DNA of 64,000 bases from Epinephelus fuscoguttatus (Eukaryota; Chordata; Actinopteri; Perciformes; Serranidae): contig NC_064770.1 of NCBI RefSeq assembly GCF_011397635.1, positions 7,278,826 to 7,342,825 on the forward strand, given 5' to 3'. Shown here one piece after another: positions 21,697-33,100 of this stretch. Numbering within the stretch: the first letter of the stretch is position 1; each line of letters starts with the position of its first letter. The translations under genes and the position numbers were made by a program. The notes beneath the pieces were generated by a model. The model worked only from the letters and a program-made list of their open reading frames with translations. It did not search any database and had not been told where the DNA came from.

Positions 21697-21995
21697 ATTC
21701 ATTCATCATTCATTCATTTTCCATATTGTTTATCCTGTTGGGGGGTAGCAGGGGGGCTGGAGCCTATCCCAGCTGACACTGGGCAACAGGCGGGGTACAC
21801 CCTGGACAAGTCGCCAGACTATCGCAGGGCTGACACGTATAGAGGCAGACAACCATTCACACTATCTACACCAGTTTAAAGTGACCAGTTAACCTAACTT
21901 GCATGTGGACTGTGGGAGGAAGCCGGAGTACCCTGATAGAGTCCACACGGGGAGAACATGCAAACTCAGTACAGAGGGGCTGCCCCACAGGAGTT
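21697..21995 (-). repeat. tRNA-derived SINE, minus orientation, head missing
   Basis: The body contains GGAGCCTATCCCAGCTGACA, CAGACTATCGCAGGGCTGAC, GGACTGTGGGAGGAAGCCGG and GGGGAGAACATGCAAACTC, the same series as the fuller copy at 35790-36159. It begins at a CATT-rich tail and stops before the tRNA-like head, so it is truncated. Confidence 0.75.
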
Positions 21996-22151
21996 AATAT
22001 ATTATGTGTATGATAAAACATCTAAATTATTTTTTTGCATACTTTTTAAAAACTTTATACACATTGCTGGATTAACACGTTAGGGGGGCACAGGTCTACT
22101 ATTTACTGCCAGGCACCTGTTGACTACATATAATGAAGCTTCATCATATGT

Positions 22152-22573
22152 CCAGTAGGGATGCAACAGTCCTTGATAAAATATTGAACAGTTCGATCCG
22201 CCCTGCACGGATCAATACGCCCTTATGGACTGTGGGTTTTCGGTTTTGCAGTTAATTTTGCATTGATGCTTTACAGGCCACTGTGTGTGTGCCTATCCAC
22301 AGGCCAAGTCTATGGATGTATAAAGAGAACGGCCGAGTCAGCCTGCTGCACAAAAGCCCTCCCGGCAACTTAATGTCCAATCACTGTTGTGGCTCCGCCC
22401 ACTCACTCCCTCACACTGTTGTGAAAAAACAAACAAAGAGAGCCATGGCAAGCGCAAGCGGAGGAGTTGAGAGACAGAAGTTTGAAGATGCATTGGCTTC
22501 ATACAAATCTCTGGTGTGGGATTTCACTGACTGCAAATGTTGCTTGAAACATGCACCCCTACCATTATATTAG
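22152..22573 (+). mobile_element. Truncated hAT-like element with a partial BED exon
   Basis: The segment starts AGTAGGGATGCAACAGT, typical of a teleost hAT terminus. It contains an open frame from ATG 22445 whose product (ASGGVERQKFEDALASYK, then SLVWDFTD) resembles the N terminus of fish BED-finger hAT transposases. The frame runs directly into the 31-bp minisatellite before any zinc ligand appears, so the rest of the element is lost or replaced. Confidence 0.45.
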
Positions 22574-22760
22574 GGGTGCTACTGCCACCCTACCATTATA
22601 TTAGGGGTGCTACTGCCACCCTACCATTATATTAGGGGTGCTACTGCCACCCTACCATTATATTAGGTGTGCTACTGCCACCCTACCATTATATTAGGGG
22701 TGCTACTGCCACCCTACCATTATATTAGGTGTGCTACTGCCACCCTACCATTATATTAGG
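22559..22760 (+). repeat. 31-bp minisatellite, 6.5 copies
   Basis: The unit begins CTACCATTATATTAGG and ends GTGCTACTGCCACC (31 bp). Six full copies and a half copy stand in perfect register. Only one position pair varies (GGGGTGC against GGTGTGC, the latter in copies 4 and 6), which implies very recent expansion of a two-unit block. There are no unique spacers, so this is not a CRISPR-like array. Confidence 0.95.
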
Positions 22761-23630
22761 GGGACGCCCCACCCTGTACCTTGTCCTTTTATTAAACAAA
22801 CTAAATAGCGATTTTGTGTATCCATATAAGTAATCCCAAACTTCAGTTCTTAAGTCAAAACAGCAAGTAAGGTGGACCCTGTGAACTGACATCACCAGCA
22901 CTGGAAAATAGAACATGCTCAGTGCCGCTCCGCCCTAACAGTTCCTCTGATGGTGACATATTGTACATATGATTCTTAGATTCTAGGAGAGAATGATGTT
23001 GCTCATGATATAAGGTGGCTTGTGGGTGTAACCGCTGGGTTAGGCTAATGTTTGCTATGTTAGCTGCAACATCATAATGTGAATTTAATGCCATAAGCCT
23101 CACACACTGTTGTTGTGGACTGACTACTTGATGGAAACAGTTATAGAGTACATATTTGGTATTTTGTGTGGATTGTCAGCTGCTGCGACCTGACATTAAA
23201 CATAACATTAGTTAAGTTCAGGCTGCTCTTCATTTTCAAGTTAGCTGCTGTTGTCCAACTCCATGGAAACAGGTCGTACCACTATGTTTGGTCTAGTTGG
23301 CTTAAAAAACATTACTGTCTGTGGTTCTTTGTGTCTCATCAAAACTCTCTAACTCCATTTTATCAACACTTAACTAGTCTGAAGTACAGTGTTGTACCCA
23401 GCACTCCTCGTAAACTACCATTCTGGTGATGTCACAAACTAGCTTGTTGAAAGATGGCTGCACCCTGATAATGAGAAATGATATGCAATCTACCTTTTTT
23501 TTTTTTTTTTTTTGTTAGCAAATCTAGATGCAAGTTTGATTACAGTGCTATATCTTGTCTAAGGTAAAAATCCAATGAACCTCAGACCTAGTTTTCAGTG
23601 TTTCATCTCCACTTTAAGATTTCAACATTC
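22761..23630. other. 0.87-kb gap downstream of the receptor gene
   Basis: No exon was recognised. A poly(T) run lies at about 23491-23513. Parts resemble old dispersed repeats, for example the stretch with 'CTGTTGTCCAACTCCATGGA', but a family could not be named. Confidence 0.45.
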
Positions 23631-23632
23631 CA

Positions 23633-23638
23633 TTTATT
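23633..23638 (-). promoter_or_regulatory. Poly(A) signal of the SRCR-Ig receptor gene
   Basis: The minus strand reads CCAAATAAATGG, an AATAAA hexamer 82 nt downstream of the receptor stop codon at 23720-23722. No other AATAAA lies closer. Confidence 0.65.
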
Positions 23639-23719
23639 TGGTGAAATTGATCGCAGAGGGTCAAAAAATTAGTCCTTTTTCCATGGCAACCATTGTGACA
23701 CTGATGACCACTGGACACC

Positions 23720-24111
23720 TCAAAAGTTTTGATAAATATCCTCTTCTTCTCCATAGCTGGACACAGTTTGTTCATCAAAGGGCTGGTTTACATTTTCATA
23801 GATGTTTTCATCATCACTGGTTTCTTCTTCATCTTCTTCGTCCTCTTCTTCTTCCTCTCCCGTGCTCTCCTCGACACTGAAACAGTCCTCCTTGGCTTTT
23901 ATGAAATTTTCATGGGGGCATGCTTCCTCATAATTGTGATCGTCATCACTCTCTGGATCCTCATAATCATTAATCTCCTGTTCCTCCACTCTCGCCGCTC
24001 CATCTTTGAGTTTCCTCTTGGTTTCCATTGGATCAGCATTCTCATAGTCATCCTCCTCACCCTCATCCTCATCCTCATCACTTCCGTAAACGTTCCTGAC
24101 TCTGAGAGGCA
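23720..24111 (-). other. Receptor exon 10: acidic cytoplasmic tail with seven tyrosines
   Basis: The acceptor TGTTTCAG|TGCCTC opens a 129-codon frame ending EEEDIYQNF. Long Glu/Asp runs separate tyrosines in the contexts VYGS, DYENAD, DYEDPE, NYEEAC, IYENVN, SYGEEE and IYQNF. Three are YxN motifs, which are preferred by Grb2-type SH2 domains. No classical ITIM (I/V/L-x-Y-x-x-L/V) is present. Confidence 0.8.
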
Positions 24112-27100
24112 CTGAAACACAAGCATCAGGACAAAAATGTGTCATGAGCATCAGAATAAAGTCTTTGTAAGCATTCAAACACAAATGTTGTGATGAAAGT
24201 GTATCAAGAAAAAAGGAAAACAATCAGAAACAATTAGTCTTTTCATGTAATGCACTGTGTGTCCTGGTGAACACAGACTTTGAGTTTGGACGAGAGTTCC
24301 AGGCCGCTTGGTTTGTTGTCTTCTCTTGTAGACCAGACAGACCACTATCAAGACCAGCAGGACCAACAGCAGACCCCCAGCAGCTACTGAGGAGACCAGT
24401 GGCAACAAAGGCACTGGGAAAGAAAAAAAAAGTTTATCCTGAAAACTGTGTCCATTTTTATCATAGGATTAACAATCTGTTCTATATACATTTAAACATC
24501 TCAAAGTAACAAGCCTTACGGCCTATTTCCACCAGATGCGTGTTGGTTGCGTCTCCGCTCCGGCACGGCAGCGGAGCCGATAACAAATGAAGGGATTCTG
24601 TCCACAGAACTACTGTCAGACAGCTTTTATTTTGACACTGACACAGGAAGTGTTGAGTTCAAAATAAATGTTAATATTCTTTTATGTCTGTGACTGACAT
24701 GAACATTGAAACAGTGTTGAATGGTGGTACAATGTCAATATGATTATCAAAATTCCATTTTCACTGCCTCTTTTTGCTGAAAACAGCACATTAACAGTCT
24801 ACCTCATTGCAAGTGACGGTGAAATGTCCAGGCTGATGTCACCTTTGTCAAAATACCCACTAGAGATCTCATCCCCCCTGATTCCTGTTCAATTTAAGGA
24901 TGAGCTCTCTTAAACTCAGGAGTGATGCACTGGATATTTTAAAGTTTGCCTTCCACTCATCATTGACAAATATTCCACTCTGGAAAGTGTTCCTGGGCTG
25001 AGGTATCTTTCACTTTACCAGCAGCTGGAAAGCAACACACAAGAGCTCCAAAGTGGCAGCCTTTATTAACTGACAACAGGCCTTTTGAGTTGGGAAAAGG
25101 GGGGGCTGGCATCCCACATATTTATGAAATGACCAAAATGTGTCAACCCTTGGTACCTGCCAACCCTCTCCATCTCTCCTGAGGTGGAGTCTGGACCAAG
25201 GTGCTGTTGGTTTTGCTACTCTCAGCTTTACTGGGAGTCCCATTGTCTGTTAGTTAGCGGCTGTGCTGCTGATGCAGCCATATACAGTAAGTGCAGTAGT
25301 AGTCTATGTATCATTCAGCTATTGTTCATTAAACACAACGTTTAGTTTAAATTCTACATTCTACTTACTTTTAATGATGACACTAATGGGTGCTTTCTGT
25401 GTAGAACTGAATTTCCTTGAGGACAGTGTGACTTCATACACACAGCTGTAGTTTCCCTGGTGTTCATACTCAGCTACAGGAAAGGTAAAGGAGGCTGAGT
25501 GGTTGACTGCTGGCTTGGTGTCAGTGATGTTGGAGTTAGAGGAGATGAGAGACAATACTCCTCCAGGATAAAAGGAGGAAGTGGTGCAGGTGAAGATGAA
25601 GCTGTAACCCCTGGTGACCTCTGCTCCTTTAGGACTCCAGACCAGCCCTCTGTTAGGAGATGTCAGGGAGATGTTGGGCTGCTGCAGTGGCACTGAGGAC
25701 AAAAGAGACAACAGTGTCAAGACAATATTAAATTTGTGCTCTTATGAATCAGTAAAGATTGCATAAAAAAATTATATCCAGAAAAAAAGTGAAAATTAGT
25801 GTTTATTAACCCTTTATTAAACAAAGATGTTTTTTTACTCTTATTACATATTACTTACGGTGAATATTACAGTGTAAATGCACCCTGTAGAATATTCTTG
25901 TAACAAACAAATGGTATGTTAACATTCAGTGATTCTCTCCAAAGCTCACTGTGTGTCTCCTTTGAGTCTGACAAACTTCAGTTGAGTGCATTTCCTCTAT
26001 TAACAAAGCTCATTTTTGAAATATTTCCAATGCCAGAAATATATTTCTGGTTGAGTATTGAAATCCTGAACTAACTTTATTTGCATAGATACAGTCACAT
26101 TTAAAGATATACTGGGCCCTGCATGCAACAACAATTCTAAAATTGTTGGTTTCGGGCATGGGCGTTGTTAGACCTGGGCATTCCCGGCTATAGCCCTGGA
26201 TCTTTTGGGCTCTGCCCCGGATCTTTTAAGCCTCCGTTTTTTTGTGTTTTTTTTTTTTCCTAATAAAGCACTTCATTTCCAACTTAAAGTCCACAGCATG
26301 GGAGCACAACAGACAGCAGCACACACAGCACAGCAGCACACAACACTCTCACTGTCACACTAGCTTACATGGCATAGTCAGAATGATAACTTGTTACAAT
26401 TTTTAAGTGCAACGTCAGCAGGCTACTCTGTATTACAATTGTATTTATTGTGCATACCGAGTCGCTGCGTTTTACTTTGTCTTGTACACATACAACTGTC
26501 CGTTTCGTTTTTTTCATGTATTTCCCACTGCAAACTGACTCACACACACACACCATCTAAATGTGAAGCAGATTTTCTCTTCTGTGCTTTGGAGGCTCGT
26601 ATCTCCGCAACGGATTGGTCAATTTGAGTGACTGACACTTAGTTCGATTTGTTAGAGCCAATAGAATGACGCTATACTGACCAAAACGAGATTGACAGCA
26701 CTGTAAGCCAATCAGAGTCAGCAGAACGCCGTTGTGGGGGAGGTGCCGGCTGCTGAATGCGGTCATTGTTATGCTCCCCCCCGGGTGCATGTCAGCCTAC
26801 CGGGACATACCCTGTTTTACCAGCACAATAAACTTTTCACAGCCAAACAACAAAGGTAAGAGAAATTTTACAACTATCGTACGGCAAAACGATCTCTGTT
26901 GTTCTTCTTCTTTGGCCTCTATCTCTCTGATGCTTTGGTGTAGCGTGCTTTGGCGGATATGTGTGGAAACAGCGGAGTCTCTGCTTTCATTTGAGGTGTA
27001 TGCTGTGTGTTTTGCATAACGTGGTGTCGAGTTAGAGCCCGAAATATACCAAGTGGGTCGGCATATTGGTGCTGTATGGAGTTTGATTTGTTGTTATTCA

Positions 27101-30100
27101 TTTAGTTGTTGTTTGAACTGTGTTTGAGCATTTAAAAAGGGTTTATACAGCCTTATAGCCCAGTATCTACTGTTGAATTTGATGTGCAACATCACTGTAT
27201 TCTTCGTGATTAGCGCATTGTTTCACACTGTGTTTGCAAAGTCGTTCTCAAAGTCCCCAATTGGGGGACTTTCGGGTTTAACTTTAACCAACAGTTAGGG
27301 CAACCCAATAATAGAAGACGAGTGTTCATTCTTTGTCAAAATTCTTTGTCAAAATGCGTTAAAATCACATGTTTAACAGGGAATTATTCAAAATTTACAA
27401 AAATTTTTTATTCAAAAATAATCCCCATGTGCAAAACCCCAGGTTTCTTAATGTTCTGAAACAGGCCTCCAGTAAGTGAGCCGGGCTTTGAAGCCAGGTT
27501 TCGTTGTGGCCAAACTGTGATACTGCAATATCTGGTGTCTGTCACGTGATGCCCCGTGGTCCAAAAAGACTTTTTCTCATTGGCTTACAAGGTGAAAGAG
27601 ATGTCTGTGAATCAGTGGCCAAATTTATTTGAGCATCACAACCCCTGCAAAATGATTCCTTTCACTATCAGGATTTAATCCATTTGATCCCATTACATTT
27701 TGGAAGCCTAGAAGAGCAGCATGATTAAATCAATTTTATCTCCATTCAAGTTAGCGGAGCACTAAGCTTGAAGTTTTGCCGTTCAGCCATCGAAGTAAGA
27801 CGCACTTGGGGCCTGCTCTACTGGCCGCACAGTGCAGAAATAGTGTCCATCATCCCTGGATTATCAGGTGATTTAATTAAATAGTTTTGCTATGTTAAAA
27901 TACAACATTTACTTTTGATTGAATAATCTTGGTATTGCTATTCTGCCTTCTTAGTTGTGTTGTGTTATTTTATTCATTCACTAATTTCCTTACCAGCAAC
28001 AGAGAGTCTGACAGAGTCGCTTGAGGGGGAGCTGAAGTCTCGACTTGAAACCGTCGTCTGATACTGACACTGGTACGATCCTTCATTGTCAAAGTCCACT
28101 TGGACGATGTTAAAAGTAGCCGAGTTGGTACTTGATGTTTGAGTCTTCCTGAATGAGCCTGAGGTCTGCTGCAGAATGAATGTCCCACCTAAATGCTGAG
28201 TTGAGATTGAACAAGTGATGCTGACATCCTGCCCCCAAGTAACCTCACCAACAGGATTCATAGAGACGCTGGGTTTTGGGAGAATCACTGAAAAAAATAA
28301 CACAATGATAAATAGATTGAATATGAACTGTTTTCTTTAGTTTGCTGAATTTCCTTTTAAGTCAAAGTAATACATATTTTTGGGGGGTTTCCTACGAAGT
28401 GGACAACAGCCTGGTCACTAGAAGAAAATGTTGGCATTGAGCATTTCTGGAAACCACAAATAAATTACATTTGCATGTTTTACACGTATCATATTAACGT
28501 TTCTTCAGAGATATAATATATGAGCTGACTTAATCATCCAGATATGGAGAGGATAGTGGATGGTTTGTCACATGAGCAAGACACCTTCAGGGCTGATGAG
28601 TGAAGTCAATGCAGAAGTGCCAACAACTGCAGTGCATCATCTGGCCACTTGGCTGACAAACACAGCAAATCCCCATAGACTCCCATGTTAAAATGCCCAA
28701 CTATACAGCTCAAATAAACGTGTTTCCAGCCTGGTGCAAAAACCGGTTTCGGTCCCTATGGCTTATTTCGTCGTTAATGACAACTGTAGGGGGGGTGAAT
28801 ATTTTTTTTTATAATGATCCCATTTAAATGTTATTACTTATTAAGGCATAAAGTTCTGCATAATTAAGCCGTGGCCATTTTGACTGACAGGCTGTCAGCC
28901 AGGCCTCACCGTAGGCCACTCAACTTGACCTCTTTGCTGTGCTTGACACGCTGGATCCAGCTGGACGTGGCCTTTCTGAGATTTTTTTTGTACACATATC
29001 AGACAACAGATATGACAAGCCTGAATGTGTTTTATCAATATGACGCTCAGTCTAACAGAGGACCTATCATGCTTTTCATATTTTATGTCTTAAAGGCCTC
29101 TAGAGAGTTACAATGAAGGATGTTCATATTAAACGTGGCCAAAGTTTCAAATAATGAGGTGAACATATGTAGAAATAATCCCCATGTGCAAAACCCCAGG
29201 TTTCTTAATGTTCTGAAACAGGCCTCCAGTAAGTGAGCCGGGCTTTGAAGCCAGGTTTCGTTGTGGCCAAACTGTGATACTGCAATATCTGGTGTCTGTC
29301 ACGTGATGCCCCGTGGTCCAAAAAGACTTTTTCTCATTGGCTTACAAGGTGAAAGAGATGTCTGTGAATCAGTGGCCAAATTTATTTGAGCATCACAACC
29401 CCTGCAAAATGATTCCTTTCACTATCAGGATTTAATCCATTTGATCCCATTACATTTCGGAAGCCTAGAAGAGCAGCATGATTAAATCAATTTTATCTCC
29501 ATTCAAGTTAGCGGAGCACTAAGCTTGAAGTTTTGCCGTTCAGCCATCGAAGTAAGACGCACTTGGGGCCTGCTCTACTGGCCGCACAGTGCGGAAATAG
29601 TGTCCATCATCCCTGGATTATCAGGGTGATTTAATTAAATAGTCTTGCTATGTTAAAATACAACATTTACTTTTGTTTGAATAATCTTGGTATTGCTATT
29701 CTGCCTTCTTAGTTGTGTTGTGTTATTTTATTCATTCACTAATTTCCTTACCAGCAACAGAGAGTCTGACAGAGTCGCTTGAGGGGGAGCTGAAGTCTCG
29801 ACTTGGTCCCTTTGTCTGATACTGACACTGGTACGATCCTTCATTGTCAAAGTCCACTTGGACGATGTTAAAAGTAGCCGAGTTGGTACTTGATGTTTGA
29901 GTCTTCCTGAATGAGCCTGAGGTCTGCTGCAGAATGAATGTCCCACCTAAATGCTGAGTTGAGATTGAACAAGTGATGCTGACATCCTGACCCCAAGTAA
30001 CCTCACCAACAGGATTCACAGAGACGCTGGGTTTTGGGAGAATCACTGAAAAAAATAACACAGTGTCAGAATGATAAATAGATTGAATATGAACTGTTTT

Positions 30101-33100
30101 CTTTAGTTTGCTAAATTTCCTTTTAAGCCAAAGTAATACATGTTTTTGGGGGGTTTCCTATGAAGTGGACAACAGCCTGGTCACTAGAAGAAAATGTTGG
30201 CATTGAACATTTCTGGAAACCACAAATAAATTACATTTGCATGTTTTACACGTATCATATTAACGTTTCTTCAGAGATATAATATATGAGCTGACTTAAT
30301 CATCCAGATATGGAGAGGATAGTGGATGGTTTGTCACATGAGCAAGACACCTTCAGGGCTGATGAGTGAAGCCAATGCAGAAGTGCCAACAACTGCAGTG
30401 CATCATCTGGCCACTTGGCTGACAAACACAGCAAATCCCCATAGACTCCCATGTTAAAATGCCCAACTATACAGCTCAAATAAACATGTTTCCAGCCTGG
30501 TGCAAAAACCGGTTTCGGTCCCTATGGCTTATTTCGTCATTAATGACAACTGTACGAGGGCTGAATATTTTTTTATAATGATCCCGTTTAAATGTTATTA
30601 AGGCATAAAGTTCTGCATAATTAAGCCGTGGCCATTTTGACTGACAGGTTGTCACCCAGGCCTCACCGTAGGCCACTCAACTTGACCTCTTTGCTGTGTT
30701 TGACATGTCGGATCCAGCTGGCCGCAGCCTGTCGGAGATTTTTTTGTACACATATCAGACAAGTGATATGACGTGCTGTGCAGATAATTGTACCAACAGA
30801 CAGATCAAGACACCAGTGCTCCAGTTTTTCAGTAAGTAACATTTTATTATCGTTTTATTTATGTGTTTGTGATAATTAGCATGTATCAGTGTTTTTTTGG
30901 CTCACTATCTAGCTGCTAACTGGCATGCACCAAAGTCAAAGCGCAATACAGTGTAATAAGTGTTGGAATTTATGTTGATAATACATTTGAACAAAGTGCA
31001 TCTGTGTGAGGTTGGAAGATAATGCTCCACCACGTTAACGTTAGTTAGCTAAATCTATGCTATGTAAGCAATACACTTGCCATCAGGGCAATGTAACGTT
31101 CAGGTAACATTAATGCTAGTCTTGGGTAGGTAACAGTCATGCTATGTTAAAATGTTGCAGACTGTGTGTAGTTACGTGAGTGAATTAGTGTTTTTCAGTG
31201 TCAGAAAAAATTCACCACAAGCACAAACTGTTATATCTGTTGTTTTATCCTTCATTGTCAAACGTCAAGGCAGGCAACATTTGTTCTATCATTTATGTTG
31301 TTGATTAAAGCAAATATAGAAATAGTGTCATAATTAATTACAAATTCTAACAAAGCCATCAATACTATATATGTTGACTGTTGTTTAAATTTAGACCAGA
31401 TATGTACCATAATAACCATCAGCAAACTATTGATCTTCATCAATACCTTTATTAAACATTTCAACAATGTTATTATCCATCAACAACACCAAGAAGATAT
31501 ATAAAACAATGCGATTAAATGGATGCATTAAATAATGTGACAGTACAGCTGTGGATTAAGGAAAAGGTGAACTTAACTGTTACAAGTCTGCAAAATGAAA
31601 AGAGGTAGTTGAATTTCCAGTGCAACATACTGCAAGTTTAATAACAAGGATGAATGACAGTAGAAATAGTTGACATTGGAAACAACAATATAAAAATAAT
31701 ACTTTACAGGGCTTGGTGCAGCAGTCTGTTCACTCAGGAAAGTCCAAATCCTGGTATGGGTAAAGTAATGAAAGCTCCCTTTACAATTAAAGTAAGGATA
31801 ATGTCAGTCAGAACAGTCAGTGGAGAAGCCACAGTCCCAACTTAATAGAGGTAAGGTGCAAAATGTCCAGGACCCATTATTCATCATAAGTCGCCATGTG
31901 TGAGACAGTTTATATGTAGCAGGCTCACAGTTTGGTGGAAGACCCTGTTCTGATGCCTTTTCATGTTGACAGATTCTTGGTTTACTTTTGTCACTATGAA
32001 CAGGGGCGGATCTAGAAAAATATTTATGGGGTGGCAAGAGGGGGGCAGGAATTTTTGAGGGGTGGCAACATATGGCAGACGTATTTATGGTGCATTCCAG
32101 GCAACCCGTAACTCGTGTTTTCACAACCTGTAACCCGTGAAAGTGCACTGGAACGGCAGCCAAACCCGTAACTTCCCACCCGTGAACTCGTACCAAATCG
32201 ATGTACTCCCAGTTCCGACCTCTGACGTCACATAACCCACAAACAAATGTGGCAGTCCCTGTGGATGCGGTGATGTTGCGTCTGATACACGGGGAGAAAT
32301 AGACTTTAGGACAATATAAAATAAATTCGCACGTTGCAATCATAATATGTTCACATAATATGTTCAACGTTAAACAGGAAGTAACTGGCAGTTTGCCGTA
32401 ACTTTCCTGGAACGCTACAAAGTCGTAACTCGTGACTTGAAGTCGTGACTTACGAGTTCAGAAGCCTGCCTGGAACGCACCATTAATCACAGTTATCACA
32501 GTTTGATGAGAAATAGTATGTTCACACTACATAAGGGCACGGGCTGCCATTTACAAACTCATACAGACAAACTTAATCTCATGCAATCAATGTCTTGCGT
32601 TTGAGGTTTCATGTGATACAGTTCATATTAGGAATAAGTGTTGAAGGAGGTTCAACAAACTCTGAGTCTAACCCTGAACTCTGAGTTGATTTACCTGAGA
32701 TGGGAAACTCTGAGTTAGCGGTTCCAGAACAGCTGATCTGAGTTAGTCAACTCTGAGTATGTTCACTCACAAATAAAAGACAGCGCCTCCATTTTAATCC
32801 AGTGGATGTAGAGATATTAATGCATGTGTAGCAGACGGTGCACGTTTATCTTTAAAAGAAGAGCCTGAGTCAGAGCGAGGAAAGTGTAAATAAGTTAACC
32901 ATAAAGTGTTATTCAGTGTTGTCCGTTTATTCATCATTTATCAGACTTACATTTCCTTAATGAAGATAAAGTGGTGGAATCTGACTGTGTATCAGGCTGT
33001 AGATACATTACATTATATTAATAATATATAATAATATATTTGTTCAGATTGAATCTGATGGGGAAAAACACAGGAGGCAGAAGATTTAAAACATATAGGC

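Noticed and set aside
22559..22760. A CRISPR-like array
   Set aside because: The 31-bp units are contiguous with no unique spacers, and the context is a vertebrate genome.
26310..27260. A possible CpG-like promoter or exon between the Ig3 and Ig4 exons
   Set aside because: The stretch looks mildly GC-richer with several short frames, but no domain, start or splice pair held together on inspection.
31804..32367. 187-codon minus-strand frame in the receptor intron
   Set aside because: It spans both the left end of a hAT element and a nested Harbinger MITE, so the frame is a chance fusion of unrelated pieces.
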